A DNA stretch of 64,000 nt, taken from Bacillota bacterium (lineage in GTDB: Bacteria > Bacillota > Clostridia > Lachnospirales > Lachnospiraceae). Below are positions 58,046 through 64,000 of the stretch, piece after piece. How positions within the stretch are numbered: the stretch's first letter is position 1; the number at the start of each line of letters is the position of its first letter. Both the position numbers and the translations under genes were made by a program. The stretch covers positions 232,096 through 296,095 of the forward strand of contig JAEXNR010000017.1 in the NCBI GenBank assembly GCA_023439505.1, written 5' to 3'. Below the pieces are notes generated by a model that was not told where the DNA came from, made no database searches, and saw only the letters and a program-made list of their open reading frames with translations.

Positions 58046-58741
58046 ATGGCAAAAAGAGTTCTTGTAGTTGATGATGAAAAATTAATTGTAAAAGGAATTC
58101 GGTTCAGTCTGGAGCAGGATGGGATGGAAGTGGACTGCGCCTATGATGGAGAAGAGGCCCTGGAAGCGGCCAAAAAGAAGGAATATGATGTGATTTTGCT
58201 GGATGTCATGCTTCCAAAATTATCCGGATTCGAAGTTTGCCAGCAGATCCGTGAATTTTCTGCCATGCCGATTATCATGTTGACTGCCAAGGGTGATGAT
58301 ATGGACAAAATTCTGGGTTTGGAATATGGTGCAGATGATTATATTACGAAGCCATTTAACATTCTGGAAGTGAAAGCCAGAATTAAAGCAATTATGCGCC
58401 GCAGTGCAAAGAACACGGTAGCCAATGCTGACTCTAAGACAGTTACCTTTGGTGATATGAAGATTGACTGCGAAAATAAAAGAGTTTATATCAGCGGAAA
58501 AGAAGTGAATTTAACCGCAAAAGAATTTGATCTGCTTGAGTTGCTTGTATTTAATCCAAATAAGGTTTACAGTCGTGAAAACCTGCTTAATATTGTTTGG
58601 GGTTATGATTACCCGGGCGATGTCAGAACAGTGGATGTGCACATTAGAAGACTGCGTGAAAAAATAGAAGGCAATCCAAGTGAACCAAAATATATACATA
58701 CAAAATGGGGTGTTGGCTATTTTTTCCAGGATCAAGACTAA
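58046..58741 (+). CDS. OmpR/PhoB-type response regulator
   Basis: 231 residues: receiver (VVDDEK, phospho-Asp in VILLDVMLPKLSGFE, Lys in YITKPFN) and winged-helix effector (LTAKEFDLLELLVFNPNKVYSREN, VWGYDYPGDVRTVDVHIRRLREKIE). Close in type to WalR/PhoP-like regulators of Firmicutes. AAGAGGTGAGAGT precedes ATG 58046. The kinase gene starts within its last codons, so the pair is translationally coupled. Confidence 0.93.
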   Translation: MAKRVLVVDDEKLIVKGIRFSLEQDGMEVDCAYDGEEALEAAKKKEYDVILLDVMLPKLSGFEVCQQIREFSAMPIIMLTAKGDDMDKILGLEYGADDYITKPFNILEVKARIKAIMRRSAKNTVANADSKTVTFGDMKIDCENKRVYISGKEVNLTAKEFDLLELLVFNPNKVYSRENLLNIVWGYDYPGDVRTVDVHIRRLREKIEGNPSEPKYIHTKWGVGYFFQDQD

Positions 58742-60152
58742 ATTGCATTATCTTAACAGCATGAGAATGTATATGCTGTTTGTGTTTATTATCGTTGGGG
58801 TAATTCCTTTGTCCATTTTTTCTTATGTCATGTTAAATACCTATGAGGAAAAGGCGACCAATAATAAAATTACTGAGTTACAAAATCAGGGGACAATGCT
58901 TTCCAATATGCTGATCCCTACGGGATTTCTAACCTCCGGAGACGTACCAGAAGTTACGACGGAGGTTAATCGTGTTGCTGATATTTATCAGGGGAGAATT
59001 GTTATTGTTAACAATAATCTAAACGTGATAGAGGATACGTATAGTCTTGAAGTTGGAAAATATCTGGTATCTCCTGAAGTTATACAGTGCTTCAAAGGGG
59101 AAAACAGCAGGCATCATGATAAAAAAAATCATAGTATCACATTAACCTATCCCATTACCAATAATGATACCAAGGAAATTATGGGTATTATCGTGATGAA
59201 ATTCTCTACCAAGGATATTCAGGAGATCAGGAGCAGCCTGGAGCAGAGAATTCTTTTGATTACCATAACGCTGGCAATCATCATTGTGGTATTTGCGATT
59301 TATTTATCCAGCAAACTGACCAAACCATTAACCAATGTGTTAAATTCCATTGATCACCTTACGGAAGGATATATGGAGGATGAAGTATCAATTAAAGGAT
59401 ATTATGAAATAGAGAAGATTTCAGATTCATTTAATCAGATGATTTCCCGGATGAAGAAGCTGGAGAGCTCAAGACAGGAGTTTGTTTCCAATGTATCCCA
59501 CGAATTGAAAACACCGATTACTTCAATTAAGGTGCTTGCTGATTCGCTGTTAATGCAGGAAGACACACCGGTGGAGCTGTACCGTGAATTTTTGGTGGAT
59601 ATTACGGATGAGATAGAACGTGAGAACAAAATTATCAATGATCTTCTCTCCCTTGTTAAACTTGATAAGACCGCTGGCGATCTGAATATATCCAGCGTAA
59701 ATATTAATGATTTGCTGGAACAGATTTTAAAACGTTTGCGTCCGATTGCCCAGAAGAGAAATATAGAAATGATCTATGAAAGCTTCCGGCCGGTACTTGC
59801 TGAGATAGATGAAGTAAAACTGTCACTGGCAGTCACCAACCTGATTGAAAATGCCATCAAGTACAATATGGAAGACGGTTGGGTAAGAGTATCACTGAAT
59901 GCGGATCACAAGTACTTTTTCATTAAGATATCCGATTCGGGAATCGGTATCCCGGAAGATGCACTGGATTCTATTTTTGAACGTTTTTACAGAGTAGATA
60001 AGGCGAGATCAAGAGAGTCGGGAGGTACCGGCCTTGGGCTTGCAATTACAAAAAATGTAATACAGATGCATCGCGGCGCAATTAAAGTTTATAGTAAGGA
60101 AGGCGAGGGAACGACCTTTAATGTCAGAATCCCGTTGAATTATATAGCTTAG
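58710..60152 (+). CDS. Sensor histidine kinase (WalK/PhoR-like)
   Basis: 480 residues if started at GTG 58710 inside the regulator gene; GTG 58680, TTG 58713 and ATG 58761 are alternatives. Helix 1 (YMLFVFIIVGVIPLSIFSYVML), extracellular PAS-like sensor of about 130 residues, helix 2 (ILLITITLAIIIVVFAIYL), HAMP, then HisKA SNVSHELKTPITSIKV and HATPase NLIENAIKYN, DSGIGIP and GTGLGLAITKNVI. Envelope-stress-type kinase; signal unknown. Operon partner of the upstream regulator. Confidence 0.92.
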   Translation: MLAIFSRIKTKLHYLNSMRMYMLFVFIIVGVIPLSIFSYVMLNTYEEKATNNKITELQNQGTMLSNMLIPTGFLTSGDVPEVTTEVNRVADIYQGRIVIVNNNLNVIEDTYSLEVGKYLVSPEVIQCFKGENSRHHDKKNHSITLTYPITNNDTKEIMGIIVMKFSTKDIQEIRSSLEQRILLITITLAIIIVVFAIYLSSKLTKPLTNVLNSIDHLTEGYMEDEVSIKGYYEIEKISDSFNQMISRMKKLESSRQEFVSNVSHELKTPITSIKVLADSLLMQEDTPVELYREFLVDITDEIERENKIINDLLSLVKLDKTAGDLNISSVNINDLLEQILKRLRPIAQKRNIEMIYESFRPVLAEIDEVKLSLAVTNLIENAIKYNMEDGWVRVSLNADHKYFFIKISDSGIGIPEDALDSIFERFYRVDKARSRESGGTGLGLAITKNVIQMHRGAIKVYSKEGEGTTFNVRIPLNYIA

Positions 60153-60240
60153 GGAAATCCTCGGCCCCAATTGAGGATTGCCGGAACAGGCATGGATGAT
60201 AGCGTGATATTTCATAATGCAAGAATAGGTAAGGATGAAG

Positions 60241-61167
60241 ATGATGAAAAAAGGGATGTATACTTTGCTGATTGTAATGGCGTTACTTTTTATTACTGCC
60301 TGCAGCAGAGAAAAACTGGATGATAATTCAGGGGATACAACAGAATACCAAATCTATTATTTTGATAATAAAACCTCTGAGTTTGTCAGTGAACCTCATG
60401 ATACAATGACAACGGATAAGACAGAGCTGGTCAAAGAATTGATTGATGCACTCAGACAGGATCCAAGCAAATTGGGATATAAAAAAACACTGCCGGACAA
60501 TGTTGCGGTGCGAAATCTGATCTTTGGAGAAGATGGTCAGCTGACCATGGACTTTGATTCGGCTTATAATGATCTGACCGGAATACCGGAGGTGCTTTGC
60601 AGGGCTACAATAGTAAAAACTTTAAGCCAGGTAACGGGAGTGGAATCCATAGAATTTCAGGTAAACGGCCAGAGACTCAAAGAGTCGGATGGCGATATCG
60701 TCAGACTGCTTACAAAAGATGATTTTATCGAAAGTACCGGGGATGAGACAAAATATAAGGTATCATTATATTTTGCCAATAAAGAAGGGGACGGCTTAAT
60801 TGAGTATATGACGAATCTTTATGACTCAGGTGCCGGTTCTCTTGCGGAAACCGCCATAGAGCAATTAATTAACGGCCCAACGCAAATCGGATTATACAAT
60901 ACTGTTCCGGAAGGTACCACGTTGCTGAACATCACGACAAAATCAGGAATCTGTTACGTGGATTTTAATGAGAAATTTTTAAATAAATTAGAAAGCATTA
61001 CTGACGAAGTTGCTATCTATTCTATTGTGAATACCTTGGTTAATTTGCCGGATATCAATAAAGTACAGTTCGAAATAAATGGTGAACTCCAAAAGACATA
61101 TGGGGAGAGCACTCCTTTTGACAACATCTTTGAACAAAATCTTTCTCTTATTAAAGATAGTAAATAA
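60241..61167 (+). CDS. GerMN domain lipoprotein
   Basis: 308 residues; three adjacent ATGs (60235, 60241, 60244), of which 60241 or 60244 best fit AGGTAAGG at 60228-60234. Signal peptide with lipobox FITAC (Cys about 21). Two GerMN (beta-alpha) repeats: about 40-155 and 175-290, each with EVLCRATIVKTLSQV- or DEVAIYSIVNTLVNL-like helices and TMDFDSAYNDL / CYVDFNEKFLNKL strands. GerM in Bacillus acts at the forespore-mother cell interface. Here it sits beside a sensor kinase, as lipoproteins of WalK-type operons do. Confidence 0.87.
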   Translation: MMKKGMYTLLIVMALLFITACSREKLDDNSGDTTEYQIYYFDNKTSEFVSEPHDTMTTDKTELVKELIDALRQDPSKLGYKKTLPDNVAVRNLIFGEDGQLTMDFDSAYNDLTGIPEVLCRATIVKTLSQVTGVESIEFQVNGQRLKESDGDIVRLLTKDDFIESTGDETKYKVSLYFANKEGDGLIEYMTNLYDSGAGSLAETAIEQLINGPTQIGLYNTVPEGTTLLNITTKSGICYVDFNEKFLNKLESITDEVAIYSIVNTLVNLPDINKVQFEINGELQKTYGESTPFDNIFEQNLSLIKDSK

Positions 61168-61350
61168 CAGCTAAGATTTATCGGTGCAATATTTTCTGGC
61201 ACCGGTCAGATAACAGGATGGATTTTCATGGGTGATATTCATAACCAGGTGCAGTGTTGCTGCAAAGGCTTTTTGAATGACTGCTATGAAAATCCTTCAA
61301 ATTTTATACTTGCATTTCATGTGAAGTGTTATATAAAGGGGGAACAAAAA

Positions 61351-63756
61351 GTGCTGTTACGCCCTATGATCTGGGTACTGGGTGCGTATCTTGCCGGTAT
61401 GTATCTTGCCTGGCATAAGATTACTGCATTCATTCTAATTTGTATTCTTGTTTTTTTCTTTTTTGTCTTGTATTTGTTCCTGTTTCGTATTCCCAATCCT
61501 TTGATTAACCGGAAAGATTTCTTTCTCTTATTCTTGCCAGTGTGTTTGTTGTTAGGATTCCTGTCGATGGACGGTCGTATGAAGCCGCCGGAGCTGGAGG
61601 AGATGTTTGATGATGAAGTTCCCTGTGACATTACCGGCACCATATCGATGGTAGTTGTGAAGCAGACAGGAAAAGCCATTTACCTTACGAATAATTCGGT
61701 GTACGTAAATCCTGATCAAAGGTATTTGTGCGAGAATCTCATCGTATACACCTCGGATTCTCAGAATTATCAGACAGGAAATCAGATTACCGTCACCGGA
61801 AAGCTGCTGAAGTTTACTACGGGGACGAACCCCGGCCAATTTAATGAAAAAAGATATTATCAGATTGCAGGAATAGACTATAAGGTTTATGCCAAAGAAA
61901 TAACAATTACCAATTCTGATTTTTCCCTTCTGCATGTCTATCTCGATCAGATCAAACAACAAATGATTCTATCCTTTCAAACAATTTTACCGGAGAAAGA
62001 AGCGGGTACGATTATTGCTATGACCTTGGGGGATAAATATCTTCTGGATGAGGAGATAAAAGGTCTTTATCAGGAGAACGGTATCTCTCACATCATCGCT
62101 ATTTCCGGTTTACATATTACCTTAATCGGATATTCTCTCTATAAGCTCTTGCGAAAATGCAGGCTATCCCTGAATCTTTGTGTCATCTTTACTATTACAT
62201 TTATTTATGGATACGGAATCCTGACGAATTTCAGTGTATCAACCAATCGCGCTATTGTTATGCTGTCGGTTATGCTCTTAGCTGCGGTATTTGGAAAAAC
62301 CTATGATATGATATCAGCCACTTCTCTGAGTGCATTTCTCATTCTTTTACAAAACCCCTTGCAGATATTTCAAGCCGGATTCCTACTATCCTTTGGTGCT
62401 GTCATGGGAATCGCAATCATTCATCCGGCCTTACAGCTCCTTTTCCCGGCAAAAAATGCAATGATCGATGCCATGAAAGTAAGTTTTAGTGCGCAGGTCA
62501 TGACGACCCCATTTCTACTGTGTTTTTATTATCAATTTCCGGTTTATAATTTACTGATCAATATTCTGATTCTTCCCACGACTTCCATATTAATCCTCAC
62601 TTCCCTGATAGCAGGGATTGCAGCAATAATTTACCGGCCTCTTGGGATATTCCTGATCGGTGGGACCGACTATATTTTGAAATTTTACGAAGCATTATGT
62701 CGTTTTGGAAGGTCGCTTCCCTTCCATCTGCTGACAGTGGGATATCCGGCGGTTTATCAGATTGTGATTTACATTGTTATGGTTGTTGTCTTTACCTGGT
62801 GTGCTTACAGGTATGGGAAGAAAATTGCAGTACTGCCGCTGGTGTTCGGAATCCTGGTACTGCTATGGCCATTCCCGCAGAAGGGCTTGGAGATTACCAT
62901 GCTGGATGTAGGTCAGGGAGATGGAATATTTATGAAAACTGAAACGGGAAGAACCTATCTTTTTGATGGAGGAAGTACGGATGTTAAAAAGGTGGGAAAG
63001 TATCGGTTACAGCCATTTCTACTGTGGAGCGGGGTGGACCGCATTGATTATTGCATCATTTCCCATTCAGACAATGATCATGTAAATGGTGTAAAAGAAT
63101 TACTGGAAAGCGATCGGATCAGGATAATGCATTTGATTCTTCCTTATATTAATAAGAAGGAGGACGCCTACCTGGAGCTGGAGGAATTGGCAAAGAAACA
63201 AGGTGTTAAAGTTCAATATATGGAAGTGGGTGATCAAATTCTGGATGGAAAATTAAATATGGTATGTCTTCATCCGTATCAGGACGATATCCCTTCCTCA
63301 ATCAATGCATATTCTTTGGTCATCAGCCTGTCCTATGGCGAATTTGATATGCTGTTTACCGGCGATCTGGAAAAGGAAGGAGAAGATTCTCTCGTAAAGA
63401 TTCTGGAGACAATAAAAACCGGACAGAATGAGGAGGGGATCATAAATAAATTCAAGGATATGGAGAGTAGAAGGAAGATTGCCTGGGATTATGATGTGTT
63501 AAAGGTAGCCCATCATGGATCCAAGAACTCCACACATGAGGAATTGCTCCAGATCATCCGCCCGGAAATGTCGTTGATATCCTGCGGAAAGGATAATTCT
63601 TACGGGCATCCCGGCAAGGAATTACTGGAACGGCTGGAGCTTGTAAACAGTGATTATCGTATTACCTATCAGAGTGGTGCAATTACGATAAAGACAGATG
63701 GAACTAAGATGTGGATAGGAGTGACAAGGGGAGTGACAAGGGGACGGGGAGAGTGA
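61351..63756 (+). CDS. comEC: ComEC/Rec2 DNA-uptake channel protein
   Basis: 801 residues from GTG 61351 with AAAGGGGG at 61335-61342; a longer frame from 61228 has no site and a Cys-rich soluble start. N-terminal helices and DUF4131 (about 1-190), competence-domain polytopic core (about 215-500: NGISHIIAISGLHITLIGYSLY, FSVSTNRAIVML) and C-terminal metallo-beta-lactamase nuclease-like domain (about 520-780: MLDVGQGDGIF, ISHSDNDHVNG, FTGDLEKEGE, VAHHGSKNS). Carries single-stranded DNA through the membrane. The last dozen residues (GVTRGVTRGRGE) are coded by GTGACA repeats that have entered the gene end. Confidence 0.93.
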   Translation: MLLRPMIWVLGAYLAGMYLAWHKITAFILICILVFFFFVLYLFLFRIPNPLINRKDFFLLFLPVCLLLGFLSMDGRMKPPELEEMFDDEVPCDITGTISMVVVKQTGKAIYLTNNSVYVNPDQRYLCENLIVYTSDSQNYQTGNQITVTGKLLKFTTGTNPGQFNEKRYYQIAGIDYKVYAKEITITNSDFSLLHVYLDQIKQQMILSFQTILPEKEAGTIIAMTLGDKYLLDEEIKGLYQENGISHIIAISGLHITLIGYSLYKLLRKCRLSLNLCVIFTITFIYGYGILTNFSVSTNRAIVMLSVMLLAAVFGKTYDMISATSLSAFLILLQNPLQIFQAGFLLSFGAVMGIAIIHPALQLLFPAKNAMIDAMKVSFSAQVMTTPFLLCFYYQFPVYNLLINILILPTTSILILTSLIAGIAAIIYRPLGIFLIGGTDYILKFYEALCRFGRSLPFHLLTVGYPAVYQIVIYIVMVVVFTWCAYRYGKKIAVLPLVFGILVLLWPFPQKGLEITMLDVGQGDGIFMKTETGRTYLFDGGSTDVKKVGKYRLQPFLLWSGVDRIDYCIISHSDNDHVNGVKELLESDRIRIMHLILPYINKKEDAYLELEELAKKQGVKVQYMEVGDQILDGKLNMVCLHPYQDDIPSSINAYSLVISLSYGEFDMLFTGDLEKEGEDSLVKILETIKTGQNEEGIINKFKDMESRRKIAWDYDVLKVAHHGSKNSTHEELLQIIRPEMSLISCGKDNSYGHPGKELLERLELVNSDYRITYQSGAITIKTDGTKMWIGVTRGVTRGRGE

Positions 63757-63788
63757 CACGGGGAGTGACAGAGGATGTGACAGAGGGA
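63721..63788 (+). repeat. Five-copy GTGACA-type 12-bp repeat at the comEC end
   Basis: Units of type GTGACANGGGGA start at 63721, 63733, 63753, 63765 and 63777. The first two are identical and code the end of ComEC; the comEC stop TGA is inside the third. GTGACA/GGGGAC sequences of this kind commonly flank RAYT transposase genes, one of which starts 50 bases later. Confidence 0.8.
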
Positions 63789-63835
63789 TAAGATTATTGA
63801 CATGGATTAATATAATTTACTATGGAGGTGGTTTT

Positions 63836-64000
63836 GTGCCAAGGGTAGCAAGGATAAAAAGTAATAGTGAGATATACCATATCACTATGAGGGGAATAAA
63901 TCGCCAAACTGTATTTGAAAACGAGGAAGATTGCGAACGGTTTATTCAAACAATACAAAGATATAAAGAAGTGAGCGAATATAAGGTATATGCATATTGC
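63836..64000 (+). CDS. REP-associated tyrosine transposase-like protein (Y1/IS200 type), N-terminal part
   Basis: GTG 63836 with TGGAGGTGG at 63822-63830; 55 codons are visible and the gene runs off the window. PRVARIKSNSEIYHITMRG matches the start of Y1_Tnp/RAYT proteins, in which the HUH motif comes later and so lies outside. RAYT proteins process REP-like palindromes and are usually single genes without terminal inverted repeats. Whether the gene is intact cannot be judged. Confidence 0.85.
   Translation, partial: MPRVARIKSNSEIYHITMRGINRQTVFENEEDCERFIQTIQRYKEVSEYKVYAYC

Noticed and set aside
61228..61350. ComEC start at 61228
   Set aside because: It would add a Cys-rich soluble segment unlike ComEC, and GTG 61351 has an excellent ribosome site.
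63797..63816. TTGACA with TATAAT before the transposase-like gene
   Set aside because: Spacer of 8 bases; not a functional sigma-A pair as written.
1..64000. tRNA or rRNA genes and prophage
   Set aside because: No cloverleaf-like segment, rRNA motif or phage structural gene was recognised in the intergenic regions or on either strand; the lone amidase has no phage neighbours.

Overview
The window reads as a low-GC Gram-positive anaerobe of the Lachnospiraceae (Clostridium cluster XIVa, Lachnoclostridium-like). Pointers are the sequence character, strong Shine-Dalgarno sites, TTG/GTG starts, Rex, a candidate Re-citrate synthase, rubredoxin and ferritin, a CD3324-family protein, LytS/YesN-type sugar sensing and a ComEA/ComEC pair. 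The genus is inferred; no rRNA or tRNA gene was found. Almost all genes are chromosomal housekeeping or sugar-metabolism genes. Clearly mobile material is limited to a transposase-like gene cut by the right edge and a family of short intergenic repeats.

Layout. 1-2.3 kb: end of a surface-polysaccharide cluster making a UDP-6-deoxy-L-HexNAc sugar (CapE end, cupin-less CapF-like reductase, WecB-type 2-epimerase). 2.3-6.7 kb: xylose isomerase under its own promoter with a cre-like palindrome, ferritin, rubredoxin, tRNA ct6A dehydratase and a DUF554 membrane protein. 6.7-10.3 kb: operon of a candidate Re-citrate synthase, isocitrate dehydrogenase and a GntR/FCD regulator, with a GntR-type palindrome on the promoter. 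10.3-12.9 kb (minus): ABC-F protein and DUF1648 protein. 13-19.5 kb: rex, a coiled-coil protein, acpS, nnrDE, alr, an unpartnered mazF and a CNNM/CBS protein. 19.5-24.9 kb: response regulator, intramembrane-sensing kinase, ABC ATPase and FtsX permease; two promoters in this block share a regulator-box-like motif at identical spacing. 25-27.5 kb: histidine phosphatase, rlmH, CD3324 protein and a cell-wall amidase.

27.5-37.5 kb is the most coherent physiological unit: a membrane-anchored sugar-binding sensor, LytS-type kinase and YesN-type AraC regulator, then two sugar-binding lipoproteins, a double ABC ATPase and a permease. It matches the XylFII-LytS/YesN plus XylFGH logic described for D-xylose sensing in Clostridium beijerinckii, and together with xylA at 2.5 kb suggests xylose (or a related monosaccharide) sensing, uptake and isomerisation. 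37.5-43.6 kb is looser: a small unknown gene whose 3' end has grown into a 46-bp tandem repeat, phosphatases, an acetyltransferase, MntP, an AEC transporter and four copies or fragments of a dispersed intergenic repeat.

43.6-50.7 kb: degV, an rRNA methyltransferase, an MFS transporter, a phosphodiesterase, an alpha/beta hydrolase and an isolated cheA. 50.8-56.6 kb: arginine biosynthesis (argG on minus; maf, argJ, argB, argD on plus; no argC, argF or argH). 56.7-64 kb: a DMT-type membrane protein, then comEA, an OmpR-type regulator and kinase, a GerMN lipoprotein and comEC. The comEC 3' end runs into GTGACA-type repeats next to a RAYT-like transposase gene that leaves the window.
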